Of a stretch of DNA of 64,000 nucleotides, positions 31,967 through 43,413 are shown one piece after another. The notes under the pieces were generated by a model that saw nothing but the letters and a program-made list of their open reading frames with translations, was not told where the DNA came from and searched no databases. The position numbers and the translations under genes were made by a program. Within the stretch, counting starts at the first letter, position 1. Each line of letters begins with the position of its first letter. Source of the DNA: Ursus arctos (taxonomy: Eukaryota > Chordata > Mammalia > Carnivora > Ursidae). The stretch spans positions 6,926,001 through 6,990,000 of the forward strand of contig NW_026622874.1 in assembly GCF_023065955.2 (NCBI RefSeq), written 5' to 3'.

Positions 31967-33179
31967 CCCCCCGCCCCGGTTCAGACTTTTTAAAAAGTAC
32001 TCACGTATCGTAACTTTCTTCGAACAAAAATAGGAGCCTACATACATTCTATTTTGGAGCCTTTTTGTGGGTCCCTCTACGTTGCTATATTCACTCCTGT
32101 TCTAGAGCTCATTTTGGAAGGTAACCTTCATCCTTCGGAACACGCCGCACGATGTGAGATTTCTAACTCATCCGCGTGTACGGCTGGGAGCCCCACGCAC
32201 ACTCACGCGTGCTGGCGTGCACAGGTGGAGCTGTGCGTGCGAGCACGCGTGTGAGGGAAGCAGAAGCTGTCCCGGGGCAGGAACTGGAGGTCGGGGGGAA
32301 GGGCCGAGACCGAGGCTGCCTTTTCACCGTGTCCTTGTGTAGTTTTTGAATTTTAAATATTTAAATTTTAAAAACGAAGAAAAATGTTAAAAGCCTGTAC
32401 TTCCTCATTTGTCCTACAGGGGGCTTCCCTTGGCAGAGGAAGCAAGCCCCCTTGCTCCCCCCACCGGGGTTTCCCAGCTTGTACGTGGTGCCCAGGAGCG
32501 GTCCAGGCCCAGGCTGTGGGCTCTGAACGGAGGAGCCAGGCTGGGCGCTGGGCCTGGTGGGTGGCGAGGGCGGCATTGAGGGGGGCTGTCAGGGCCCAGG
32601 GCCCGAGCCGGGACAGGGGCTGGACATGATGGGTAAAGGGCCGAGCTGGTTCTGGCCCTGAACCTCGGCCTCCCGGTGACTCAGCAATGCTGTCCTCTCT
32701 GCAGGGGTTGGGCTGGGCTGCCCTGAGGCCCCCGTAGGCCCTGCCCGCTTGGCTCCCAGACTCCGGGGCTAGAGACTGATCTCCAGAGGGAGGCCCTGGC
32801 CTCTTCACAGGACAGGGAAGCAAATGCAGAGCCCAGAACACGGGGGGAGGGGTGGAGAGGACCCCAGAAAGGTCTGAGCATGAGGGATGCACGAGGACGG
32901 CAGCAGACGGAGGGAGGAGGGAGGCCTTCTGGACCACCCAGGCCAGGGACCAGGGAAAGAGACGCACAAAGGTTCGCTGGGCCGGGGCCAGGCCGCCAGC
33001 CAGGGGAAGTGGCTGAGCCGCACATGGGTTCAGTCACAGCGGGCTGCGGTCCGGGATGCCTCGATGCCCGAAGTTGGCCCCTTTGGAGCGCCTGCAGCCG
33101 TGATGTCCAGGGGTAAGGCTTTCTCCAGCCTGCAGCCTCCACGAAGGGAACGGCCCCTTAGTGCCTCTTGCCTCTGGGT

Positions 33180-33450
33180 TTTTAAACGTGCTGTTTCCTC
33201 CTCCTGGACCACTTTCCCCACATAAGTGGCCAACTCCTATTCATCTTTGAAGTCTCAGCTTAGATGCCCCCTCCTCCAGGAAGCCTTCTGTCACACTCCC
33301 AGGTGGTGTGTGGGGCTCACAAAGCTCCCAGAACCTCCTCCCTCACAGAAACCCTTACCCTGTGCTGGGATGGTAAGCATCACCCCTGTGTGAAGGCAGG
33401 GACCCCGTTGTCCGGCTGTGTCCCCAGCCCCGGCAGAAAGCCTGGGTCCA
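33180..33450 (-). mobile_element. L2-like fossil
   Basis: caactcctattcatctttga, then cctccaggaagccttctgt and gcagggaccccgttgtc are typical L2 3' sequence. In EPHX1 intron 2. Confidence 0.5.
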
Positions 33451-33782
33451 GGAGGTGCCCTGCCTGTCAGAATCTGCTAGAAGGCCAGGGAAGAGCTGGG
33501 GCAACAGAGTGACCCCAATCACCACGAGGAAGCCAGGCCATCTAGCACCAGCGACGCGAGAGGCAACCTTTGGACCTGGACGCACTTCGGCTTGGGTGAA
33601 GTGGTTAGATCCTCTTGTGAGGCTCGTGGCCAAGATGTCAAAGTCCCCTTTTGATGTATATGTAAAATTAGCCCTCGCCTTGTTAGAGTTACAAATTTAA
33701 AAACCTAGCTCTCTACTCTATTACGCCTTTGAGTTCAACTTACAAATATTCTTCTCTCTATATTGCTCACATTTTATTATGA

Positions 33783-33894
33783 TTTTTTAAGATTATATTT
33801 TTAAGCCATCTCCACACCCAGTGTGGGGCTCGAACTCACGCCCCCCGAGATCCAGAGTCCCATGGCTCTACTGACTGAGCCAGCCGGGTGCCCC
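33783..33894 (-). mobile_element. CAN-SINE, short type
   Basis: Minus-oriented: T-rich, then gtggggctcgaactcacg and cagccgggtgcccc. Confidence 0.82.
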
Positions 33895-34292
33895 TTACGT
33901 ATTTATTAATCGAAGCAATGTTGACGGTCCAGAGGCCTTGACGAATGGACGGCTGCATTTCTAAACTTGTATAAGGGCACCCTCTAAACATGGTGTCATT
34001 TCAATCTCCTTTTTAGGAACTTTTGTTGATCTGGCTGACCCATACGTCCCCCACGTACTTTAAGTAATTCTCAGAATTTTGATAGATTTATAACTATCCG
34101 AAATCCTTATAACTAAATCCTAAATCTTCTAACACCGCATTTAAACTCAGGAAGATTTTTACATAAAACCACAGATCAAAATCCATTACTCAGTTACGTA
34201 TTCTAAACTAGAACGCCAAAGTTCTAGTCTTGTCCGTTACTCGGAAAGGCCAAATTCTCTGAAACATGATGAATGTTTACAATTCCAAAAAT

Positions 34293-34491
34293 GGGGGGGG
34301 GTGTGCCTGGGTGGCTCAGTCGGTTCAGGGTCTGCCTTTGGCTCAGGTCGTGATCCCGGGGTCCTGGGATCAAGTCCCATGTTGGGCTCCCTGCTTAGAG
34401 GGGAGTCTGCTTCTCCCTCTCCCTCTGCTGCTTCCCCTGCTTATGCTCTCTCTCTCTCAAATAAATAAAACCTTAAAAAAAAAAAAAAAAA
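34293..34491 (+). mobile_element. CAN-SINE
   Basis: gtgcctgggtggctcagtcg through a CT-rich body to aataaataaaacctt and a long A-tail. Inserted next to an L1 3' fragment. Confidence 0.9.
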
Positions 34492-34494
34492 GGA

Positions 34495-34870
34495 AAACCT
34501 GACACCTGCTGCAACACGGACGAACTTTGAGGACACGGTGCCGAATGCAGTAAGCCAGGCAGAAGGAGAAACATTCCACTCCTATGAGGTACTTAGATAC
34601 AGAATCCATACTTATTCAGAGACAGAAAGTAGAATGGTGGTTTCCAGAGGTGAGGGAAAGGGGAGAAAAGGGAATTACTGTTTAATGGGGACAGAGTTTC
34701 AGTTTTGCAAAATAAAAAAGTTCTGAAGATGGATGTGGTGACGGCTGCATGAGGATATAAATGTGCTGAATGCCACTGAGCCGGGTAGTACACTTGACAA
34801 TAGTCAAAGTGGTCAATTTTCTGTTATGTAGGTTTTACCATAATTAAAAATAAATACATTTTTAAAAAGT
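34495..34870 (+). mobile_element. L1 3' end fragment
   Basis: gtggtttccagaggtgagg, then ggatgtggtgacggctgca and ggttttaccataattaaaaa are the usual end of a mammalian L1 3' UTR. Confidence 0.65.
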
Positions 34871-34908
34871 ACAGTATGAGCTTGAATTTCCTAACATTTC
34901 TAATATGC

Positions 34909-35043
34909 TTTTTTAAGATTTTATTTTTTATATCATTATTTTTAAAGATTTTAAGTAATCTCTACACCCCACGTGGGGCTCGAACCCACAACCCTGCAGA
35001 TCGAGAGGCATGTGCCCCACCGACCACGCCAGCCAGGTGCCCC
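34909..35043 (-). mobile_element. CAN-SINE, short type
   Basis: Minus-oriented: tttaaagattttaagtaatc, then cgtggggctcgaaccc and ccagccaggtgcccc; aacattt repeats at both flanks. Confidence 0.82.
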
Positions 35044-35447
35044 AACATTTGTTTGATTCTAAATTTTTCTGGGGTTAAGATATGCTTTTCCAACAGACAA
35101 CAGACCAATGGAACAGAACCGAGAGCCCGGAAATAAACCCAGGCATATCCAGTCATCTAATCTTTGGCGAGGGAGCCAAGAACACTCAATGAGAGAAGAC
35201 GGTCTCTTCAATCAATGGCGCCGGGATAACTAGATAGTCACATGGAAAAGAATGAAGCTGGACCCCTACCTCACACCGCTCACGAAAATTTACTCGAAAT
35301 GTATCAAAGACTTAAATGAAAGACCCAAAACCACGAAACTCCCAGAAGGAAACACAGACACAAAGCTCCCCCGATGTAGGTCCTGGTGGTGGTTTCTTGC
35401 ATGGGACACCTAAGCTCAAGCAACTAAAACAAAACAAAAGGTAAGTT

Positions 35448-35625
35448 GGGGGCGCCTGGGGGGCTCAGTTGAGTGTCCGACTCTTGATTTTGTCTCAGGT
35501 CATGATCTCAGGGTCATGAGATGGAGGCCGCACTGGGCTCCACGCTGGGTCTAGAGCCTGCTTGAGAGTCTCTCTCCCGCTGCCCCTCCCACCCCGCGCT
35601 GTGCATTCTCTCAAAAAATAAATAA
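35448..35625 (+). mobile_element. CAN-SINE inserted in L1
   Basis: ggggcgcctggggggctcag with a shortened head (gttgagtgtccgactc) and tail aaataaataaa. It breaks the L1 between caaaag and gtgggacaac. Confidence 0.9.
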
Positions 35626-36435
35626 ACAAGTGGGACAACATCAAGCTAAAAAGCTTCTGCACAGCAAAGGAAACCATCCACAACGTGAAAAGACAACCCG
35701 TGGAGTGGGAAAACGTAAGTGCAAACCGTAAATGTGATAAGGGGTTCATCTCCAAAATACAGAAAGAACTCCTACAACTCAGTAGCAGATAAACCGCCCA
35801 ATTAAAACATGGGCAAAGGACCCGAACAGACACTTGTCCAGAGAGACATCCAGACAGCCAACAGACACATGAAAAAATGCTCAGCATCACTCACCATCAG
35901 GGACATGCAAATCGAAACCACAATGAGCTACCACCTCACACCTGTCATCGTGGCTAAAATCAGCAACACAGGAAACAACAGGTGTTGGCGAGGATGCGGA
36001 GCAAGGGGACCCTTGTGCTCTGCTGCTGGGATTGTAAATGGGGGCAGCCCCTGTGGAGGAGTATGGAGGTTCCATGAAAAATGAAAAACAGAATGACCAT
36101 ATGGTCCAGCAACTCATTTTGGGGTGTGTGTGTTTGTGTATAATGAAAACACTCATTCAAAAAGATATCTGCACCCCACGGTCACTGCCGCGTTATTAGC
36201 AGTAGCCACGACACGTCTACGGATGGAAGAACGGATACAGACGTCGTGGTACGTATGTGCACAGCGGAATACTATTCAGCCATAGAAAACCGAGGAGATC
36301 TACCACTCGTGACAACATGATGTCCTCCTTACGCTAAGTGAAATATGCCAGACAGAGAAAGGCAACTACCGCCGGATCTCATTGATATGTGGGATCTAAA
36401 ACAAAAATGAAAAACAAACTCAGAAAAAGAGATCA

Positions 36436-36648
36436 GGGGCGCCTGGGTGGCACAGAGGTTAAGCGTCTGCCTTCGGCTCAGGGCGTGATCCCGGCGTTAT
36501 GGGATCGAGCCCCACATCAGGCTCTTCCACTATGAGCCTGTTTCTTCCTCTCCCACTCCCCCTGCTTGTGTTCCCTCTCTCGCTGGCTGTCTCTATCTCT
36601 GTCGAATAAATAAATAAAATCTTTAAAAAAAAAGAAAAGAAAAGAAAA
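36436..36648 (+). mobile_element. CAN-SINE, 'gtggcacag' subtype, inserted in L1
   Basis: Same subtype as the copy at 26,958. Perfect 13-bp duplication gaaaaagagatca at 36423-36435 and 36649-36661; A-tail with AAAAG repeats. Confidence 0.95.
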
Positions 36649-37506
36649 GAAAAAGAGATCAGACGCGTGGTTACCAGAGGGGGGTGGGGGCAGGAGAGCT
36701 GGAGGAAGGGGGCCGGGGGTCCAAACCCCAGGTGCAAGGTAAGGAAGCACGGGGGGTGTCGCACAGCTGCTGCTGCGGGGGGACATGGAGGGAAGTTAGA
36801 ATCCAGAGCTCTCGCCGCAAGGAGGAAAGTGTTTTCCTTTTTTTTTTTTTTGTATCTGTACGAGAAGCTGGATGTTAGCAGACCCTCCCACGGTGATCAT
36901 TTCACAACAGATCTAAAATCAAACCATCTCGCCATACGCCTTAAACTTACACCGCGTGATGGGTCTCAATTATTGCTCAAACTGGGGAAAAAATGCTTTT
37001 GCACTGAGGAAACTGTTCCCTCAGGCCAAATGACCTTGAGGGGACCTTGCCAAGACAATCCGAGAGGCGCCTTTCCTCCAGGTGAAGCTATGGGACAACC
37101 CACCACCCAGGGGCGAACACGAGGTCGAGAGCTGCAGACAGGGCAATATTTTGTAGGACTTTGTCTGATGGGCCAAGCACCCTGAGCAGACACGGTACCC
37201 CAACTCCAAAGCCTCGGGAGGGGCTGAGCTGCCCGAGACGGCGGCAGGCCCAGGCCTCCGCCCCCTCCTCTCAAGGCTGGTCCATCACTGGGCCCGATTC
37301 TGCATTTCTTTGGCTTTTAAATTATTTATGTGTTTTCCTGTCTTGCTCGAAGGCCCCCTGGATTTGTGGGGATTTGGCATTCTTTCTGCCCCAAAGACGT
37401 GACCCCACAAATACATCTGGAGGACCGGTATCTGGACTCCAAGTTGGGTCTAAGTCACGAGCCGCTCCCACGACCTCCCTCTCCAGCTGCTGTTGTGCAA
37501 ACGTAC

Positions 37507-37687
37507 CTTCAATCTTAGTCTTGAAGTGCGGGTACCGGTTGAGAATTTCCACCTGCTTCTTCCAGTCAAAGTCATTCCGCCAGTAAGAAAGGACTTTGCT
37601 CAGGTACTTGGAGTTGAAGCCAAAATGGAAACGCACGTCCTCCAGAGGCGGGGTCAGACGGACGCTGTCGATCCTCCGGTGTAAGTC
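37507..37687 (-). CDS. EPHX1: EPHX1 coding exon 2
   Basis: 181 nt, residues 62-121, EHN domain (LTPPLEDVRFHFGFNSKYL, WRNDFDWKKQVEILNRYPHF). Residue 113, where humans have the Y113H polymorphism, is Tyr here. Donor GTACGT. Confidence 0.96.
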
Positions 37688-37930
37688 CTGGAGAAAACGC
37701 GGGACCCCGGGGAGACAGGGGTTAGGGGGCGCAGAGCACAAGGCAGGTTTGTCTCCAGAAGACAGAGCGAAACCTGCCCCCGCAAGACCATGTGACAGGA
37801 GAGGCAGAGCCTCGTCCCACCGGAGGATGAGGAGGCCGCCGGTCTGCGCACGTGCGTCCTGGGCTATTGGGTCGACCCCGGGAGGAACCTCCTCGTTTCC
37901 CACAACAGCGGCTGTTCCCAAAGCCTACGT

Positions 37931-38117
37931 TTTTCAGTCTTTAAAATCAGAGAGCAAGCAGTGCCCATGCACTTGCAACGGGGAAGGACAGAGGGAGAGA
38001 GACTCTCAAGCAGGCTCCCCGCTGAGCACAGAGCCCGATGCGGGGCTCGATCCCAGGACCCCGAGTTCGTGACCCGAGCTGAAACCAAGAGTCGGCCGCT
38101 GAGCCGACGGAGCCCTG
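37931..38117 (-). mobile_element. CAN-SINE, degenerate
   Basis: Minus-oriented, body acagagggagagagactctc, then gctgaaaccaagagtcgg; the head is diverged (gacggagccctgc). Confidence 0.75.
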
Positions 38118-38203
38118 CTATGTTCTTCACCTTTAACTTCGTTTGCTTCTCCTCTTTGTTTTTAATCATATGAAAAATCCACGTTTATCTAGGCTTACAC
38201 ATG

Positions 38204-38405
38204 GCAGGGACTGGCAGACCTTTTTTGTCAGAGGCCCGACAGTAATTGTTTTAGGCTTTTCAAACTGCCCCTGGTCCACTCTGTCCTTGGAGCATGGAAG
38301 GAGCCACAGGCAAGACGGGGACGAATGGACACGGCTGTGTTCCAATAAAACTTTGTTTACGGGCTGAAATCTGCATGCCGTGTAATTTTCACAGGTCACG
38401 AGACA
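38204..38405 (+). mobile_element. hAT/MER-type DNA transposon fossil
   Basis: cagggactggcagacc, then ggcccgacagtaattgtttt and ggctgtgttccaataaaact match the abundant non-autonomous hAT-type repeat whose ends read caggggtcggcaaac. The family name is uncertain. Confidence 0.6.
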
Positions 38406-39099
38406 GTGTTCTTTTTTGGATTGTTTTCAGCCGTTCGAAGATGTAAAAACTATTCTCAGCGTGGGGGCTGTATAAACAGGGGGCAGGACTGAGTTGTCCC
38501 ACGGCTGTGGCTTGCAGACTCTGAGACTCAGCACCGAGTGAAAGACCAGGAGAGAAGGCGCGAGCCTAACGGTGAGCATGGGGCTAGGACGCCCGTGTCG
38601 GCTCTTGGGGCCTCCCAAGTGTTCCCTCCTCGGACAGGGTCCTCCCGAGCGCTCCAGGCACCCAGGTTTTGGATGTTTTAGACTCTGAACTCAGAACCCA
38701 CGAGAAGCGTGTTATCCTCAGGGCCCAGCCTCTGTCCTGAATAGCGGGGCAGCGTCAGTCCTACCCAAGGAGCCTCAGCCCGGTTTCTCTTGGGTGCAGC
38801 CCGCTGCTTTCTATAGAAATCACACGTTTTATTGGCACATCCTATGGCGTCTACCCTTCCTAAGCCCTCAGTTACCTTACCTCCATTCCTTCTCTCAATT
38901 ATGGGACTGAGCTAACGGCGGGAAGGGCCTCTCTCCTCTCCGGGCACCCAGGACGGCTCCTGCATACAGCAGGTGCTCCAATATGCACAGAACAAGAGCA
39001 AGAACGGGCAGGGACATCCCAGGTCCCACTCACCTTCCTGGCCTAGCAGCCCACCTCGCTGGGCATGGCCCCCTAACTCCAGCGTGGGGAGGGGCATAA

Positions 39100-39292
39100 G
39101 CTCTGGAGCTGGGACAGACTCCAGTCTGAATCCTGCTTATTATCTCAGTCACCTGGAGTAAACTGCTTTGCCTCTGAGCTTCAATTTCTGCATCTGTAGA
39201 GGGAACGACAGTCCTCACCCTACAGGGTCACTGCAGGGACTGAAAGTGACCACAAACACCTACCACATAGCTGGCACATAATTAATGCTCAC
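39100..39292 (+). mobile_element. MIR element
   Basis: agtctgaatcctgcttatta, then ctctgagcttcaatttctgc, then catagctggcacataattaa; a full-length MIR pattern in EPHX1 intron 1 (between the first two coding exons). Confidence 0.75.
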
Positions 39293-39726
39293 CCTGCGGC
39301 AGTTTCTCTGTACCTGACTGTTTGAGGTCACCATGGCCTCGTCTCTCACTCAGGACCTCCACCTGGGCCCTGATGAGAACCCCCGGCTTTCTCCTGCAAG
39401 CTCACTCCCAGGATTTCATGGGGGCGCAAAGGAGGAGAAAGCGGCTGCTTTCCATGATTTTCGATGCACATGCCCAGGGCCAGCTGGCACCCCCCCTCAC
39501 CTGGGCACTGCTGGGCCTTGGGCAGGGGAAGAAGGAGAATGACTGAGGAGGAAGGAGTGGGCAGAGCGGGCGGGCTGGGCATGTCTCTCTCTGCACCTGC
39601 CCAGTGGGAGAAAAGCAGAGGGAAACCCGCTCCCCAGGCCCGTCCCAGCCCCAGCCTCATGGGAACCACAGAAGGGCCCCCGCCGCCCTCCCCTCTGCTC
39701 AGCCCCGCCTGCTTCGATCTCCTTAC

Positions 39727-39913
39727 CTCGATCTCCTCCTCGGAAGTCTCCACCTTGAAAGGGCGGATGCTCTCGTCCTCAGCGGCGGCGGGCCTGGTCC
39801 CGGGCCCCCACCACCCATCTTCAAGAGGCAGCGTTTCCTCCTTGTTCTGGGAAACAAACCAGTAGATGACAAAGCCCAGCACAGACGTGAGGAGAATTTC
39901 CAGCCACATGGTT
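39727..39913 (-). CDS. EPHX1: EPHX1 first coding exon (start codon)
   Basis: Minus-strand acceptor CTTGCAG ends at 39914; ATG at 39909-39907; donor GTAAGG from 39726. Encodes residues 1-61: membrane anchor, DGWWGPGTR and IRPFKVETSEEEIE. Only four bases of 5' UTR are in this exon, so an upstream non-coding exon is required. Confidence 0.96.
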
Positions 39914-40034
39914 CCTGCAAGAGCGAGCAGCGTCCGTCAGCCGCAGAGACCCCCGGCCACGCCTCGACCCGCCCCGCCGGAGACGCTGAATGCCCACCTG
40001 CTCTCCCACCCACCTGGCCCTTGACGTCATGTAC

Positions 40035-40171
40035 TTTTTTTTTTTTTTAATTTTTAAGTAAGTACCACGCCCAGCACGGGGCCCAAAGCAGGGCTCAAAC
40101 TCATGACCCTGAGATCAAGACCTGAGCTGAGATTAAGAGACCCTTAACCGACTGAGCCCCCCAGGAGCCCC
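40035..40171 (-). mobile_element. CAN-SINE
   Basis: Minus-oriented T13 start, gacctgagctgagattaaga, then ccaggagcccc. Near duplication acgtcatgtac / acctcatatac at 40024 and 40174. About 120 nt upstream of the first EPHX1 coding exon. Confidence 0.85.
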
Positions 40172-41189
40172 AGACCTCATATACTTCTGACCGAAAAAAA
40201 GAATATAAGCACCCGGAAGAACTGGAAACCAAGAGAAAAAGAAAGACAAGAGTCATCTGTATTCCTACTGAGCTATGAAATTCATTCTTCGAATGGAAAA
40301 GTATGAATGCAGGGCGGCTTCTCCACAGCCCTGGGTGTGGGGGCTGCCCTTCCGTGGCCTCGTGGTTCTCTGAGGGGCCTTCTTCAGCTCTGGAAGCTTC
40401 TCTCCACCCTCGTGAGTGCCCCCCCACCCCAGGAGTGCTGGGCTCTGGAGGCCCTGCCCCTTGCTGTCGCCCAGAGGGACCTGTCCCCATGCACAGCGGG
40501 GACCAGCAGGGAGCTGAGAGGCTCACCGGGTTTCGGGGGGCAGGGGGAGTGTTACGAGGCCCGAATATGGCCATACACATGTCTCAGCTGTAATTTTAAA
40601 ACAGCTTTAGGGGACAGAAGTCACAAGCCGTACAATTCACCCTCCTCAAGTGTCGGATCCGGTGATTTTTAGTAATCCTCAGATACGAGCGGCCAGGACC
40701 ACAATTTTAGAACATTCCCGTCACCACAAACAGCAACTCTTTAGGTCTCAATCCTTTGATGTCTCCCCCCCCATCCCCCCCGTGGCCCAGCCCTAGGCAA
40801 CCACGAATCCCCTGTCTCTGTAGACCTGCCGATCACATTCTGAGAAGCTGTCCGAGTCCTCTTTGCCACAGGACCTGCTGGGGCCTTGCTGAGACTCTGA
40901 GGCTGGCTCCTGCCACAGCCGCCCCCTAAACCGGGCCACCGGGGGCTGGTCCTTGAAATCCTGGTCCGCGGGCACCAGAAATCGCTTGGGCTCCCTGCCC
41001 TTCCCGCAGCACTGCAGAGATCGAATGCCCTTTGCTGTACCCACCCCACCGATGCGGGGGCAGGTGTGTACCCCCCACCCCCGACTTCGGCCCAGGCCTT
41101 CTCGCTGCTGGGGGCTCACGGTCTGGCCGGGTGACAGGCAGTGTCGGGGAGGGCTTCCTTGGGACTCGGCTCTGAGCGCTCCGTGTCAT

Positions 41190-41285
41190 TCAGCTCACCT
41201 AATTATCCTAATAACAGTCCCATTTTACAGATGACGAAATGAAGGCTGAGCAGTGTGTCCAAGGCCAAAGAGCCCTTAAATGGGA
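41190..41285 (-). mobile_element. MIR-like fragment
   Basis: cattttacagatgacgaaat followed by gtccaaggccaaagagccc is the reverse-strand MIR signature. Confidence 0.5.
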
Positions 41286-41999
41286 GAGGCAGGTTCCCAA
41301 GCTGGACGGACACCCTCCCCAGACCACCTGTACTCCCCATTCTTGGTTATAGGGGGAGATTTCTCTGCACGATGGGACTCTGTGCCTCTCGAGGGCCGGG
41401 AGGGTGTCCTTTTCAGCCCTAAAGCCTCACTGTGCCTTGTTTGTATAAAAAAAAAAAAAAAAAAAAGGCCAGTAAGCCACAAAACTGAGCACTGATAAGC
41501 CTCACCTGCCTTGACCTGGAGCAGCTGGGGCTTCGGCAGACCAGGTGACTCTGGTTGAGGCTCCCCGGGTTATGGGCCAGCTCGGGCCTGAGCGTCTCGG
41601 CACTGCTCTTGGCCTCTACCAGCCCACAGAGGGCTGCTTGCTGCCGCCGGGGCAGGGGGCTTCTGGGAGCTATCTCAGCAGGAAGCCGGGGCTACACTGC
41701 TGTGCCCTCCGGCCACCTTCCCAGCAGGAGTCTCTCCCACCCTTTTCCCTCCTCCAGCTAGAAAGCAATCTCTTTCTTGTGCCCAGCCCCCCTCGCCCCC
41801 TGCACGGTGCTCCGCACGCGAAGGCGTTCGGAACAGTGCAGCCATGCCGTTGAGGCTGGGACGCTGGGAGGCTGGGGTTTCAGGCCCACCTCTGGCTGGT
41901 GGGCCTCAGTCCTGCCACCAGGAGACTCAAGTAGGACATTTCCCTCTACGGTGGCAGGGGGCCATGGATGACACGGTCACAAGTACAAGGCAGCTAACT

Positions 42000-42440
42000 C
42001 CTAAAGAGAAACTAGATAAACCAAAACCTCGCAGGAGAATTTCCTATAATCTTGCTGGAAAATGCTAGAACTGGACCTTGACAAAGTCTATGACTCAGCA
42101 ATTCACTGCTAGGTATAGACCCAACGTAAACATGTCCGTATGTTTCCCAAAAGCCATAAACTAGAATGCTCATAGCAGCTCTATCTGCACAACACCCCAA
42201 GCTAGAAACGACCCAGATCGCGGTGTCTTCACGACGGAATGCCACACCGTGAGAAGGAATGGCCCACACTAGACACACGACACGTGACCCCGTAGACGGT
42301 GCCAAGCCAGAGAGCCAGACACAAAAGAGCACATATCGCATGATTCCCTTTATAGACAGGAAGGGACAGGCAGAAATATAATCTACGACAAGACACCAGA
42401 ATGGTGTTTTCCCCTGGTGCTGGGGGCTGGGGCACAAGAA
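42000..42440 (+). mobile_element. L1 3' fossil, highly diverged
   Basis: atgactcagcaattcactgc, gaatgctcatagcagctcta, agctagaaacgacccaga and atatcgcatgattcccttt keep the L1 ORF2/3' UTR order. No open frame of note. Confidence 0.7.
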
Positions 42441-43199
42441 ACTTAAAGTTTTTAAAGCTCCGTGTGATTACAATGTGCAGAAGGGACGGTCTGCACGCAG
42501 CCCGGGGGAGAGAGATGACAGGGACCTCCAGCTCTCTGCATCCCGCAACCCGTCCCTGGGCAGGTGCCCGGCTTTGTTTCCGTCTGTCCTGAGAAGCTGC
42601 AATTCTCAGCCCCAGGGCCAGATGTCTGTCTGGCCTTCACATTTTCAGGGAGAGCTCTTGCATGGGGTCCGCTCCTGCTGGGGTAGAAAACCCTCTACCC
42701 CCTTCAAAACATCAACGTTCAGGAGCCACCATGAAAACTTCAGAAGTCATGAGATCCAGAAGGAGCGTGCCTGCTTTGTGCGGCGGGCTCCCGACGCCGG
42801 AGCCTGAGAGGCGCACTCGGAAAGCTCCAGAGCCGTCTTCGACCTGATTCTGTTGTCCTGGGTTGTTTGGTTTGTGATGCACTTTCCCGGAACCCAGACC
42901 AAACGCTCTGCTGGGAGAGCTGGGCGGGCAGCGGGGAGGAAGTCTTTCCCAATGAAAGCATTTTTCCTTGGAGTCAGGGTACCCTTCCTAAAAAAGTGAT
43001 CAGCTTGCCTCATAAGGAAAATGTAGTTTTTGTTGTAAACCAGCCTTTCTTTCTTTCTTAGCACAATAACTGAAGGACAGTGGTCATGTGAGGCTGTGCT
43101 CAGAGGGGCCTTGACGACTCGGATGAGAAACGAGATCAAATAGAGTTTAATTCACCAAATTCTTCCCTGAGGCCAAGTTCCAGACACTACTTATGCAAC

Positions 43200-43225
43200 G
43201 GGGGGGGGGGGGGGGGGGGGGGGGG
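43200..43225 (+). repeat. G26 homopolymer
   Basis: 26 consecutive G bases ending directly at the target-site duplication of the SINE at 43,239. The length may be a sequencing estimate. Confidence 0.9.
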
Positions 43226-43238
43226 AAATCAGGGATCA

Positions 43239-43413
43239 AGGGCACCTGGGTGGCTCATTTGCTGAAGTGTCTGCCCTTGGCTCCAGCCATGATCTCAGGG
43301 TCCTGGGATCGAGCCCCGCGTCAGGCTCCCTGCCCAGCAACTTCTCCCTCTGCCCCCTCACCTTGACTCGTGCTCCCTCTCTCATTCTCTCAAATAAATA
43401 AAATCTTTTTAAA
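43239..43413 (+). mobile_element. CAN-SINE
   Basis: ggcacctgggtggctcattt head, shortened body, AATAAATAAAATC tail. Perfect 13-bp duplication aaatcagggatca at 43226-43238 and 43414-43426. Confidence 0.92.

Larger units (their letters stand above)
35090..36960 (+). mobile_element. L1 ORF2-end and 3' UTR fossil, split by two SINEs
   Basis: Pieces 35090-35447, 35626-36435 and 36649-36960 read as one L1: agaccaatggaacagaac, gggcaaaggacccgaacaga, aatactattcagccatag and the gtggttaccagaggggg region. Many frameshifts and stops, so not mobile. In EPHX1 intron 2. Confidence 0.85.

Noticed and set aside
35090..36960. L1 remains considered as a live reverse-transcriptase gene
   Set aside because: Only the ORF2 end and 3' UTR remain, with many stops and two SINE insertions.
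42620..43170. Candidate liver-specific first exon of EPHX1
   Set aside because: The distance is about right for the human E1 exon, but I found no convincing minus-strand donor, TATA box or HNF-type site that I could defend.
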